From Onchocerca lupi (lineage: Eukaryota; Nematoda; Chromadorea; Rhabditida; Onchocercidae): a DNA stretch of 64,000 nucleotides. The stretch covers positions 1 to 64,000 of the forward strand of contig JAOVVO010000143.1 in assembly GCA_028564675.1 (NCBI GenBank), given 5' to 3'. Below the pieces are notes generated by a model. The model had not been told where the DNA came from. It was given only the letters and a program-made list of their open reading frames with translations, and searched no databases. A program made the position numbers and the translations under genes. Shown here in pieces: positions 22,841 to 37,044 of the stretch. The number at the start of each line of letters is the position of its first letter. The first letter of the stretch is position 1.

Positions 22841-25129
22841 GCAGAGAATATGAAATTTCAGTTATTAATTAAATTCTTTTTTGTTTATTTACTGGCTTAA
22901 TAGTAATAGCAGTAATGAATTGAATCATTTTTCCCTCATTTTTGATATTTTGAGATAAACATTGAGAAATGCGTCATTCAATAAATCATGCCAGTGTGTA
23001 CTGACGCTCATTAATACGTTATGTTTGTCACTTGCTGTGGTACTTCTGTTCACATACTTTTAATTTCATCGAGATTTAAATATAATTCTCTCAACAGTAA
23101 TTACAAGTTTCATATATTTAGATTCAAGACTATTAAATGTTTCTATCATTTGATTCAACGTTTTTCTTTTTTCTTGACTAAAATTATCCATTATTCAAAT
23201 TTTTCTATCCACTTGTTCTTACTTTGAAGAATGCATTTGCTGATGTTAAATTTATTCAAAGAAAGATGGAAAAGGAACGAAAGTCTGATTAGGACTAGAG
23301 GAAATGATAGACATTGTGAACTTCTCTCAGAAAAATCATGCTAGGCTTCGTTTTTTGTCCAAAAAATTAATTCATTGTATCAGTGTCTGAATTTTGTGAT
23401 TGATTCTGGTTCGAACAAAAATTCATTCGATTTTCCAAACTTTCTCTTCGTAAGGGTTTGTTGGAAAAATTAAATCGGAATTTGTATTATAATAAATTCT
23501 ATCAGAAATAATGAGCATCTTTCCAAAATTTTCATTATCTGCCAAAATTATCTATTTAGATGTTTAACACAATTTCTGGAATAAATCATTCCGAGAAATC
23601 TTTTTTACTTGCCCATTCTTCCAGCTATTTATCAAAAATTGTATTTGATGCCTACTATAAAATTTATTCATTAAAAATGGATGGTATTCTTTCCTTTTTA
23701 GTCCTACACTAATTTTCTTTTTTTTTTCTTTTCTACTGCTTTCTTTTAATGATTTACTTCATTTCAATATCACTGACAATATGAAGCCGATACATCTGAA
23801 GCACATTGCTATTTGCATTTTCTTTTTTAGCCAATACATAGAAGTAAACTAAAGCTTCTAGGATAAATATAGAGAAAATTGGTAGTTTCCGATCTCGAAA
23901 TCGAATTTTTTTTTCACTCATTATATTTCTGGCTCTATGTGAATTATTTTTCTTTCTGTCCTTTTATTTATTATTTGTTTTAAAATAACTTTATGTTCAT
24001 TAAATCATAAGTCATGTTAAAAGTCATAGAAAAGTCATATTCATTCAGTCATAAATTTAACTCTGGAATAATTAAGGTTATTTTTAAAATTTTGCAGATT
24101 TGATAAAATTTCTCAATGGATTTAATAACGTCTTCAGTCGCTTTACTATCAGCAGCTTCATGATAAGTCTGATCTAAAACTTAAAGAGAGCTTTCCATAA
24201 TTTTCTCCTATTTCTATGGCGCTGCAAAATAAATATGACGGTAGCGTAATTCGCAGCACTTTTTATAGACAACATATGTGCATTTAATCATTACATTCTT
24301 CATCTTATATTTTTGTCAGAAAAAAATGATATTTCTCTTCACCATTAGTGAAAGAAAGAAAAATTCAGCGTCCTTTCTTCATTTCTCTCTTAACTCAATT
24401 ATCTTTAACTGTTAATGTTTTATAAAAACTTAAAATTCATGGACTGAATTTTATCAGATATTCAATCACTTGCATGAGGTCTTCTGTTTCATATACTTAG
24501 AGTATAAGTATTATAGTCTGGAACGTCACATTACTGAAGATAGTATGTATTTTCATTTTTGATGAATCTCCTGAAAATGGCAGTTGTTTGTCATCATTGC
24601 ACATGGCTAACCGTACCAAAGTTTTTGGGAATGTGAGCGTTTCAGTAACTTAAACAATTCAATTTCGTATATGAAGTTTAGAAATCTCTGCAAAATAAGT
24701 GATTTTGAAATGTTCTTAAAATGAAGTTTTGAATGAAAGAACAAAATCAGGGAGCCATTTAAATAATGAACATAAATGCTGATAAAATGAACCAATCATT
24801 GGATTTCATTTTGTTAAATGTATGGATCGCAGTTAGCTTATCATTTCACAAGCCTTTATATTGATTTCAATTCTATGAAATCAAGTAATTGTCAGAAAAA
24901 TCCAGAAATATAACTAATGCAAACGTGGAACGTTAAAACTCAAGTAGGGCAAAACAGTTTCAAATAGATCAACAAGGATAAACATAGTTTATTGCCAAAA
25001 CAGTAAACAGAAAGATAAACATGTTTCCCGCCAAGACGATAAACATTTTTAACCTTCAAAATGTTCGGATTAACAGATGAACAAAGCGAAGTCGACCAAT
25101 CATGAGAGGGCAAATTAGAGATCAGAAAA

Positions 25130-25430
25130 GAAAAATGAGCCCCGAAAAGATATATAAGGATCGGATTTTGGACAAGGTGAGTTTTCAGCAAAATTTTTTG
25201 CTACGAGTTTTCTGGAACAGTTTTCTACATCAGTTTCTGCAACAAATCGACAATCGAGGCTGAATATTCTTTTGTATTAGCAGCAAAGGACGGATAATCC
25301 TGTAATCAATTATTACGGATATTCTTCAATTATTGTTTGTATTACATAGGAAGATACATTCTTCCATCTGTCGATGAAACTTCATTACTAAAGGATTCGT
25401 TTTTGTCATACTAATTAAAATCCAACTTTC
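25130..25430 (-). repeat. Diverged relative of the Helitron 5' internal region
   Basis: 25260-25420 resembles 18405-18545: CAGC(GA)AAAGGA, then ATAA..CC.GT(G/A)ATCAATT, then CT(A/C)AATAATTGTTTGTATTAC-like sequence, ending with AAGGATTCGTTTTTGTCATA versus CAGGATTCATCTTTGTCACA. The same order and orientation suggest a second remnant of the same transposon group. A TATATAAGG motif lies at 25150. Confidence 0.45.
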
Positions 25431-27728
25431 CTCGCAGTAACTGCATAATTTACCAGTAGTTTAAATTCGTGATCTTATCGTATTTATCATTAACACAAAT
25501 CATTAATGAAACGATACAATTTATCATACTACGCTGGAAACTACCGTTGGTACAATATTTTTTATTTAATTTTTGACTAATTTTCAGCTTTCATTGGCAA
25601 GAATATCATTTTATTTGAATTAAACAATAATTTTCACCAAATTTTACATCATTTCCATAAATTGTAGGAATTCTTGGAAAATATCGGAATTTTTCAAATC
25701 GTTTTATTGTTATTCATTTCATATCTATTCAATATGTTATTAATTTTACACTGCTTGCAGTCATTTTCTGCAACCACGTTTCCTATATCATTCATTCTAT
25801 AACAATACTTGTACCGATATAACTCTCGTAGTGTTACTTATAATTTTTGTGACTCGATTATAGATATTTTATAGCAAATGAGGACATACTATAATTTGTT
25901 GGTTCTACAGAAAAATTATTGATGTTCAAAGAACGAATTATCACTTTATCAAGTTGCGTGCAACACATAACTTCAGCAATTTTCCGATGCACAGTTTACT
26001 AGTGTATTTTTTGCATATTTAAAGAGTATGTTTTTAATTTCGGAATACAGCATTAAAAATTTGATTCCTCAAATTTCTCTTTCTCTTCTCTATCGTTTTC
26101 TTTTTTCAAGAAGAGAAAAGCATTAAGTTTCACACTTTTGTAATTTTTAGATCAAATCTCTCACAATACATCTTCACATTCTTTTTCCATTTTTCGACTT
26201 TATTGTAAAATTTTATCATGCTCAAAAACTGGTCTGAATTGAATCGAATTCGAGGTTGGAAATAATGTTCCAAGTTTCCAACTTATCAATATTGATTGAT
26301 TTCAGGATTTTCATGCTGTAAATTTTGCTAACTTAAAATTTAAGAATTTGTAGTTGAAAGCTTAAATAAGTTTGAACCAAAAATTGATCGGGGTTATTAG
26401 ATTTTTTATTTTCTATGTTACAACGCTTAAGATTTCCCAAAAAATTTTGAGAAAAGTTGAAAATTCAGAAGTTTTATCTCATTTCTGTTTGCTTAGCAGT
26501 TGTTAGAGAAGCATTGTTAAATAAGAAAGATAAGACTGCAAAGGTTTTGCAAACACTATTTCCTTGTTACATTTACGTCACTACTTTCTTTCTGCTTTCT
26601 AATGTTCGAATTGTTTTTTAGCAAATAAGAACCACTTCCAGTTTTATTCACCACTACTATTAGATTTGAGACGTGATAACATCTTCATACCGAAATGTTG
26701 AATCATTGAAATCGATAATTCCATTTATTATTGACAAATGACTGATTAGGGACTGTAGAAATATTTACATATAATACTAGTTCTTTATCTTCATTGATCT
26801 TTTTAAAGTTGCCTTTCTCATAATTTGTCTTTATTTTAAACTTCTTGCAAATTCTAATGAGATTTGATTTTTTTATATTGTATTTTGAAGCAAAAATTAG
26901 ATCTGAACAAATGCGGATGCAATTTCGGATTAAGCTTTGGATTAAATTAGATCTGGCATGATTTCTTTTTTTTTTTTTGTTTTTAAATTTAATCTATCTT
27001 AACTGTTTTTTTGTAACGTTTAATTTAGGCCCACGCTCGCAGCTTACCAAGAAAATTTTGAATATAATTTACATTTTAAGATGATTTTGGGAGTAAAGAA
27101 TCGTAATAAATGAAATCTATAATAGGTTTCTTATTTCCTCAAAAAAGATATTCAATTCGGAACATTTAACTTATCAAGTTTCTGATTGTTTTGCTCTTCA
27201 ACCGAATGAAATGACCGGTGATACCTTTGACGATGGAAATAATAAATACTGTAATTATAAACTACTTCACTTGCTATTTTTCATTGTCTGATTGCTAATC
27301 TAATATATAGTGCAACTCTGATTTCTTGAATAAGCTTTATTATCGTAAAATTTAGTAGATGCGGTAAATACAAGAAAAATCCTACGCTCCAGCTGATTAT
27401 TCAACGTTATGCACATTTCATAGATCACAGTCATGATAATTTTTGTTCAAGATCATATCATTCTCAAAAACATCATCTTTTGGCTGATGCTGCTTCAGAG
27501 TATAAGGAACTTTCTGGTGACTTCATATCCACAGTGATCTTTAATGGTGACACATATATGTACCTGAATAATTTGAGAAAAAAATTTAAAAGAAAATTGA
27601 GCATTCGTCGCCAGGAGTAAAATAACTTAAAATTAATGAATAATTCTCGATTTATGCGTGCTTTTCTAGCATTAATTTGATAAAATAAATATTCCAACAG
27701 CAGTCATTACACAGTTTTTTTCTTTAAG

Positions 27729-27801
27729 TTGAATGAAAATCAATAATTTCAAAAGCATGAAACCGAATTTCATGCTTTTGATATTATTGATTTTCATTTA
27801 A
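27729..27801. repeat. Long near-perfect hairpin
   Basis: Arms 27735-27762 and 27768-27795 are complementary over 28 bp with one mismatch and a 5-nt loop CCGAA. Pairing extends outward to 27729 and 27801 with one G-T pair. It could be a microRNA-like precursor, a small MITE or a palindromic insertion. No protein is encoded. Confidence 0.85.
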
Positions 27802-30498
27802 TAGCGTGTCGTGCTGAAGCTCTCAATGGCTTCCCTACCGAATAAAACGAGTGAAACGGAGGATGAATCTTCGTTTTTATTTAGATAAATTTTATCTTCA
27901 AGAATATTTCTACAACGGAAATTATTCTTCCTTTGGTTTAGATTTTGAGTAGATGAATTGTTTTAATTTAATTCAGTTTTTTTTTCTATAATTCAAGCTC
28001 TTCTAACTTCTATTAGATTTTAACTGATTCGCCAAAACTTTGAGCTTAAAATTACATATGAGTTTTCTTTAAGAAATTTTTTTGAAAAAGATCATATTGT
28101 GTTGAGCGATTTGAAGTAACATCATGATTTTGATTTCCGAACGTGATTCTTTATCCTTCAAAATCGATTAAAAGTTTATTAATCACGAAAGAACCAAGAA
28201 CAATTTGTTCTGATACCACCTTCTCGTTTTAATCAATTGTCATTTTAAAGTGGTTCGTCCTTGTTAATCGCGTCTTTTTCAGATTATTATGCGCAAAAGC
28301 TGATTATAATAATTGTCGAAATATTTCCATAACTACCATAATTCCTAAGTCTTGTAATAAATTCACATAAAATGAGAGCGATGTAAAACATGTAAATGTT
28401 TTGAAAAAAATTTTTCTTAAAAAATGAAATTTTTTAGCGATCCTAGTTTGCTTTCTGTCCAAACAACATTTTAGAATTTATAATTGTGTAGTTATGTATT
28501 TCATTTTCCTTTTTCCTGTGCTCTAAGTTGATTATTTAAATTCAGTTTGAACGAAAATCATTTTACTATCAACTTATTTATTAGTTACTTAGTTGAAATT
28601 AGAGAAACGTTGCAAAATAATTCTTATCATTCCATTCATTCCTGCTTTTTAGTGTTTCAAGAAAAGACTGCTTTATTTTTATGTAGTTTTTTTTTTTTTT
28701 TTTTTGATTGATCTTAGTACAATTCATAGCAGTCATTTCTCATTCTTTCCCACCAGCCAATATATATTAGTTAATCCATTCCAATCTTTCAAATTGATTT
28801 TAAGACCTTTTAAATTTCCATCTGCCATTATGTATAATGTCCTTTCTTTCACAATTCTTAGCAAAGAATGAGAATCGATTTGTTAGCTTCTTGCAATATT
28901 TAGATTAATATCCTTCAGAGACGAGATATGAACTGTGGAAATCAGGTAAGGCAATATACGACTGACATGAGAACTGGCAGCAACTAATATCATGATATTA
29001 CTACTGTCTTTGGTGAGCAGTAGTTCCGGCAATGCTGATTTGAAAATTATTACATAATCTTGAATTGATTTTTCTGGATCACAGATGATATTTATACTTT
29101 GCTAAGCTGTTTGTATACATTGTTGCGATTCTATTTCCGGTGTGATGGATGAATGAGTGCACAATTTAACTTTCTCGAAAGAGAGAGTAAATTAAAACTA
29201 GCCTGTTGTACTTTAGGGATAAAAAAGATCGGATAAAGAGAAACAGAATAACTCTAAAACGAAATATAGGGCAAACTGAAAAGAACTTTATTCATTCTAT
29301 AATTTTCTTCGAAGACATTTTGTAACTGCAGGCTTACTTTAGATTGATTAAGCAATAATAATTAATGATAATAGATAAGAAACAAAGAAATCTGGGACAA
29401 TTTATTAAAAAAAGTCTTATGAATGCTTGAGAAAGATAGATAGGAATGCCCTGTCTCTATAAATTCTCTATCAGTATCCTAAATTAAAAGTATCAGAAAG
29501 AGAAGCGGCACCTAATCAGTGCGAATATTTAGATTTTCTAATTTAGAATACAATCGCACTGAAATGTTTTATAAAAAATATTAAGTTTTCAAATCTGCTA
29601 CATATTTCAGTCGAGCTTCGAATAAATTAACAACCGTCGTGTCTCTGTAATTTCTGAAGCTTTCCATTTGTATGAGACTTCGTCATCTTAATATTTTATG
29701 TTCATCATAGGCTTCGTAAAATAGTTCATTAAGATAGCGTTTGAAAATTTTATTCTAATCTGTATGCTTTTCTAGAAGAGAAGATCTATAATCTGCTTGC
29801 AAAAACATATATTTTTTTTAAAATACTTCTTGTACGATATAATCCAGTCAAGAGGGAGAGGGACAAAGTGGATTAAAGAGTTATCTATTATTCGGAGAAA
29901 AATTCAGTAACTGTATAATCTGTAGCAAAATCATTCTTTATCCTGCACGTGAAGTGCTTTCCCGAGCAAATCTGCTTGTAAGTGAATGATTGATTAAAGT
30001 AAAAGTTTACTGATAACGTTTCGTTCCATTGTTTCAAGTTAATCGCATTCTTCTATCCGACAATATTTTGATATGAACATCAATTATTTGATAAAATGAA
30101 TCATGTAACTTTTTCAGCATATTACCAATAAAATTGAGCAAAAGGAATTTGGGAGCCTTCTAATTTAAAATTTCGAAAATTTTATTCATAATTACTCTAT
30201 TAAGATTTGGTAGCGCAGGGAAAGAGAATAATGGTTGCATTATGTTCTGTGATTTTGTTTTTGGAAAGAAAATGTTCATAGAAAATGATTTATTTGCTAA
30301 AAGTACTATGCCAAATTTCGTATTTTTATAATTTTTTTAATAGGTATGATTTATTGTATCAAGGGCTAGAAGTCAGAATGATTAATTTTTAGTTCGTCTA
30401 AAAAATTAAAAATTTTCAAGGAAAAAAATTTATATAAGTAACTCGAAAAAGATCATGAAGGACTCAGATTAATTTTTAAAAATAAAAGAGAAATTTGG

Positions 30499-30499
<1 letters not shown>

Positions 30500-30534
<35 letters not shown>
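30500..30534. repeat. (TA)n microsatellite
   Basis: About 17 uninterrupted TA units. Confidence 0.9.
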
Positions 30535-30537
<3 letters not shown>

Positions 30538-33500
30538 ATTTAGTGGATTGGTTATAAAGTTATAACATATGTGATCTGTTCCAGGAAATTGTCTTTACTA
30601 AAAAACCATTCCTGCTGGCATTTAATATAACTGACAAATTGTTCAGGTTCCTTTTATTTTCTACATTAATCACTTTTGTTATAATTATCTTTTCTCTTAA
30701 GATTACTGAAATGCAGTTATGATGATATTTTCGATATTTATGCAAAATATTTCATCATTACAAGGATCTCAGCAGATACAGGTCAAAGATATATCATCTC
30801 TCGCTTCCCTTTAATCTTTTGTTATGCTACAACGAGGCTTTACTTGCAACTTTTATTAAATCAAACGCCATGTGAGCTTCAGACATAAATCAGCATGTGG
30901 TTAACATATGCTCGAAAATGATACAAATTTTGTAATCTTACTCAGACTTAATGTAAATGAAAATTGGCCATGCCATTTCTACAAAAAAATTAGCCATTGC
31001 TTTGAGGATTAAATTATAAATTTTTGGTCCAATCAGTACTTTATTGAATATAAAAATAAATCTTACATTGACACGCATTAAATTAATATTAATTAATAAG
31101 TGAAATTATATATCTACAAGAGATCGGATAATTGCTCTCAATTTTCCAGAATTCAAGTTGTCTGTGTGCAAATTTCGTTTTATCCCTAATATAAAATTTA
31201 TGCGTTCTGGAAGAATTATAATATTGCTGTTTACTTGGCATACTTCGAAAACTCTCGCTTCTCGAATTTGCAGACTTTGTTTGCCCTATTGGAAATAATG
31301 TAAGATACTGGTTTACTCCAATGATAATTGTGTTATCGCCTACTTTCAGAATAAATGAAATTGAAATTTTCAGAGTAACTTTTCTCAATCGTAAACTCCT
31401 CTTGTAACTTGCAGACAAATGCACAGCGTACTGAATACAATTTTTTTTATGAACATTTTCATAGAAGAGAAAGCTTCTTTTCGCTTTCTTTCACATCGAT
31501 CCAACAATACATTTAAATGAGATATTTCCTTAAAATTAAAATTCATCACTTGCACTTGTCTACAACGAGGGACTTGAAAGTTCTACTGATTTTTGAGAGA
31601 AATAGCGGCAACAATATTTCATAGGCATGTCACTATTCGAGAATGTAAAGAAGTTCTTCCAGCCCAATTCATATTTTTAAAGCAACAATGATTCCCCAAT
31701 AGAGCTGTTTTAAGAGGCATTACTTCCCAGATACATAGAGCACTTGGACATTTGTCAGATATCAATCATTTTATATCCCTCTAATTTTCTTTTTCTTTGC
31801 AGTCATTCATTCAGTAACAAAATGAATTTTCGTTTTTTTAATTCAAAGCTGTCAACTATTTTTTTTTTTTTTTAAATTTTCGATCCCATCAGTGACAATA
31901 AAATCTTTTTCAACATCTATTGATTTTGTCACCATCATTTTTGATAATATAGGATCCCAAAGAATGACAGTTGAAGATGATAATTATGCTAATCATTCTT
32001 TAGTACTTTTTCAAATGACAACACTAATCCCATCAGCTGCTGATTAGTATCTGATTATCACTGATTAAATTTTTGCCATTATCGATGCCAATCATCTCCA
32101 AAATATTATACAGATTATATCCGAATTAAATTTATCATTAACACCAGGAGATTAATATATGCAATGAGTTATTTTCAAAAACTTATGACTCTTGAAAAAG
32201 CTTGAATTTTCTGAATTATCATTACAAGTTTGAACAATAAATATTGCAGAAATAATATTGTCAATTTATTGATTGAACAATGCCTTTATTTTGAAATTTC
32301 GAAATTTTGGACCAATTTTTAATTATTCAATAATTTTCAGAAAGCAAGTTTGAGATTACACACATCCAAAAGATACGAGAATTTTAAAAGTTCCAGAATT
32401 TATACATAAAACTTGATAGAAACGAGTTTTTTTAAATTAACAATTGATACATTTTATCGAAACTAATCACAAAATAAGTTCCGAGTGTACATTGATTATA
32501 TCAAGATAATGTCTTTATAAATCCGTGGATCATCCTGAACTGCACAAAAAATCGACTGCAATTAGAACAAAAAAATTATCGCTCAAGAGAATTGAATTAA
32601 GTTTGTGGTTGGTGATAAGTTTCCTTTCCTCTGAACTGCAAAAGTTCAAAAATTTTGCATTTGCTAATTTCATCGTCATCGCCATCTTACAGCTGCTTAC
32701 TAATTTTCGGCCAGACGAAGCTCTTTCACTTCCATTTCCTCCGTCTTCATAAGAATAAGCTATTAGATTTTTAAACTTATGAATGCTTGTTGAATATATA
32801 GCGACAACTTGGACTGGGTGAAAATTAGTTGCTACACACGGCCGCCATAATCGTCATCATCATCATCATCGATTTTTCTACGTTTCCGCACTTCGTATCA
32901 AATGGCTATTAATTATTAAGTAAATCGAGAGAGCATCTCTTGTTGCTTACATGCAAGTGTCTTCCACCATCTACAGCTTCCATCATAATTCTGTCACACA
33001 TTCTTCACTTAAATGTCTTGACATTTTACCATCTTTCAAGCTACCTATTGATTGTCAATGATCCATGCCGCTTCAGCTATCTGTACATTGTTCTCTCAAA
33101 AGCAGCATTATTCATCATTTCTCTTATTTTATCAACAAGCCTTTCCGAATAAAACGAAAGTTTTATATATATATATAAAAAAAAAAAACAGATTGTTCAG
33201 AAGAGATTGCTTCATATTCTGATGCTTAGTTAAAAATTTCGATAGGCCTATTTTTAATTCTCTTCTCAGGGCTTTTACTCGCTTCCTCTCCTCATGCATT
33301 TTTTTCTTGATGCAAGTGCATTTTCAAATTTCACATCAGCTTTATTTTTCTATCAACTAAGAAAACTCATTCGATATTATAACACATAGTGTTTATGGAA
33401 TTTTTGTCTTTTTTATGAAACAAATTTTTAGATATATGAAGGGGAATCATCTAATAATTATTATATTTTTAAACAAAATTATGTTATGGCATATAAATAT

Positions 33501-35540
33501 TAACTAAAGTGATGTCCAAAAATATGCATGGAATTGCTTGTATCTTCCCTAATTTTAAGTTCTTGAGGTTCATTTACTAATTAATGCAGACGACTTCTGA
33601 AATATAAATGTTAACATAAAAAACTATTCATTAGCTAAGAAATCGGGAAGAAAAGAAAGCAAATTTAAGATTATCGGAATGAGACCTACGATTCTGATGA
33701 ACTAGATCTATGATAATATTCTAATCAGTGATGTTTGCAATTTGAGATTGTTGGGAACTAAATTTGCTTAAATCGAGATAAGATTAAATGATCCCAAGCT
33801 TTCTTTCAGTCTATTTCGAAGTTTTTTTCAACTGCTGGGTGCAGCTATTCTAGAGTTAACAATTAATTCTTCACATTTACAAATAAAAATTCTAAAACGT
33901 CAACCTTCAGTGTATTTACGAAATGAACTTTTAAATTCCCTTAATTCTGTTCTAAGAAATAAGGGACATGATGGGATTTTAAATTTGATCTCTCTCTTTA
34001 CTCAACCATATTTCTTTACATATATATATATAAATTTTAATCTTATTCCACATCGACTATTTTATTTTTTCTAACTAATAGCGTTCTGTTTTGTTGCAGA
34101 TTACTGATATCATTATAATACTCGAAGTTGAATTTGTAGTTCTAAAATTCTGTGGTATAAAATTTGGAAATTTGCTTACTTCTTGTCTTATTGTCGCAAA
34201 CTTCAGCTTCCTCATTATTCATTATATTTCTTACATGATTAATTCCATTCATTTTAATTACAATTTGAATCGAAATATTTTGAACTGCTTTTAATTATGA
34301 AAAAATTGACTGGTAGTAACATAACAAGTAGTCTTCATTTTACTTATCAAATTCGTTTTGAAACGGGTCGGAATCGTTTTGGAAAGAAAAGTGAGGAATT
34401 AGAAACAATTTTCCAGTTCAGATTTTCAAAACCTCAATATAATGAAGGGAAAGAAGTGTAATTTTAAAAAAAGCAGATATCTATCGTTTTCAGTGAATTT
34501 TTGGATGACAGTTACAGTGGACCATCCTAGAGAAATAGGAAAATAAAATTTAAAGATATCAAAATCAAGAAGAATTAATACAAAAGAAATTTATTTTTGA
34601 GAAAGAAAATGTCATTGCAAACAGGACTTTGAGTTATAAGAAAGAGAAGTTTTTGATTTCCGTATACAGAGCCTTTTTATTTATTTATGCTGTATGATGA
34701 GCGATTCATGTTTCACTAACCAATTCGAACTTGAGTAGTTCTTACGAGTTTAGGAGTTCGTGGAGTTCATAGTGGGTTGAGTTCATATCTTACTGTTTTC
34801 GTGTGATTTCGTTTTTCATGAAATATGGAATGTATAAATTTTTATCTGGACGATAATTTCTCTGTTCAAGATATAAATTCGATTTTACATTGAAGTCTCA
34901 AACTCATTTAAGAGATGAATTTGGCATTTAAAAAAGGACGATATGAATTAAAGATGAAGCTTTACTAATAAATCTTATGATGACCAATAAGTTTTCCCTA
35001 AATCGAAGTTCATCTTCTTTTTCTTCGTTCGTTGCTAAGCAAATCTTTTATGATATTTTATTTTATGAATGATTCGAAATTATGTAAAAGAGACACTGAA
35101 AAAATTCCGAAACAGAAAAAAGTTCACAAATTGAAAATTCTATAATTCAAATACTAAGCGTAATTGCTACTATTGATTGATATCTTTTAACTTCATTCCA
35201 AATTTTCTTACTTCATGGTACATAAAGTGTAATAATCCTCCTTTTCCATCTTACTTGTTTGAAAAATTAGGAAGTATTCGGAATGTTTTTGGCAAGTCGA
35301 TAGCTCTAGAAAGAGTTGCACTCATTGTGGTAACCTCTTTCAAGTATATGAAAATTAGTTGCCAGTTTTGAAAAATTTTTTATTTCATACTATTATTTTG
35401 TTTGTGTTAATGATTGTTCATACTGCGAACAGCCATCTCTTTTTAGTTCTACATATTTTCGGATAGATACTTTGCAGAACTCTGTGGTTCATTCAATAAT
35501 TGCAGTTCTTAATAAGAATGGAGGATACCAAGGGCTGGAG

Positions 35541-35825
35541 TTTAAAAATGAACATTTTGATGTTTTTTAAAAATGGAACATTTGATGTTTCTTCAAAAAA
35601 GGAATATTTTAATGTTTCTTTAAAAAAGGAACATCTTGATGTTTCTTTAAAAAAAAGGAACATTTTGATGTTTCTTTAAAAAAAGAACATTTTAATGTTT
35701 CTTTAAAAAAAGAACATTTTGATGTTTCTTTAAAAAAAGGAACATTTTGATGTTTCTTTAAAAAAGGAATATCTTGATATTTCTTTGAAAAAGAAATATT
35801 TAAAAAAGGAATATTTTGATGTTCC
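35541..35825. repeat. Minisatellite, unit about 25-28 bp
   Basis: About eleven head-to-tail copies of a unit like TTTAAAAAAGGAACATTTTG followed by ATGTTTC. They vary by A-run length and by T/C or G/A changes (for example ATCTTGAT or ATTTTAAT). The copies are more degenerate at both ends. Confidence 0.93.
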
Positions 35826-37044
35826 TGAATGAATTGGTCGAAAAGTCAAAGTATTCCTACATTAAGAACTAAAATTTCAAATGTGAGCATTCTAATTTCC
35901 CTGTTTATTTACCAGTCCTTACTGCTTAAGAAGATTATAGCATTAACAGTAAATATTTCAAATGTATGTTGATTTGAAGATTTAGAAGATTGCATTTATA
36001 TTTCTCTCATTTGCTTGATAAGCTTAATATTAAATTGAACTCTCGGGATCCGGTGGAAGTAAATATTGCTTTATAAATGTATATTTCTCCTCAAAAAATC
36101 CTTTATTGCAATCAATAAACCATAATTATCTTTCCTTCTCCTATCCCAACCACATGATCATCTTATTAATGTGCAAGTTTCAAGTGTGAGTACAAAGAGC
36201 TTCGGAGAAGAAAGCATCGATTTGAATACCTCTACTGATTTTCATAATTTACTGATTCCTTCTTTGGTCAAATACTGATAAAGAGAATGAGAATTATTTA
36301 ATTTCACATAAAGTTTTTTTTATATGCAATTTATTGGAAGACATAAAGATAAAGATCAGTGCATCAAATCTGTTGTTTCATTAGCACGCATATACAGAAT
36401 ATTTTAATTTTATTTAAATTGTTTCGCGTTTCTCTTTGCTTCTTTAGTTGCATGATTAATTAGCCATATCTAACTGTACAACATTATTTAATATGAATTT
36501 TGACTTCTTGCTCTTTACAACAAAAGCAATTTTTAACACTTAATGCTGACTAAAATGGTGTCGTTAAACAAGCTGGGAAGATAGAATTAAGTTTTTCTTG
36601 ACTATAGCTGCAAGATTAATTCGATGTGATCGAGATTATAAATGCCAAAATAAGACCTGCATAAATCTCTCTGGACAAGAAACAATGGTTTGAAATACTT
36701 CGGATAAATTTTCCAGATAGAGCGCCATGAAGAAAATGAAGTTAGTGCATTTTGCATGTATCACTGCAAGTAATGATAGAGATGGCAGTTATAAAAAAAC
36801 AAAGTTGTGATTTTAGCAGTTGTGATAACTTTGATTTGCTCTAAATTACTGTTAAAGTACTTAATTACATAATAGCAAATAACAAAATCAAATCAACTTT
36901 CTAAATGGGGAAAAAAAGTAGTAAATAGTCTATTCTTTAAGAATGTGGAAAACCTGATTGTTCTAATTTTTTTGTGAGACTATTAGTGACTTTACTGATA
37001 CTTTTGTATTTCTTTTTATTGATTTTTCGAAATTTTGGCAAAAA

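Larger units (their letters stand above)
22545..36990. other. Long AT-rich gene-poor stretch
   Basis: No gene could be supported over about 14 kb. Only short open frames occur; the longest, 111 codons on the minus strand at 31089-31424, matches no family I know. The individual repeats inside it are listed separately. It probably includes decayed transposon DNA and distal intergenic sequence. Confidence 0.5.
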
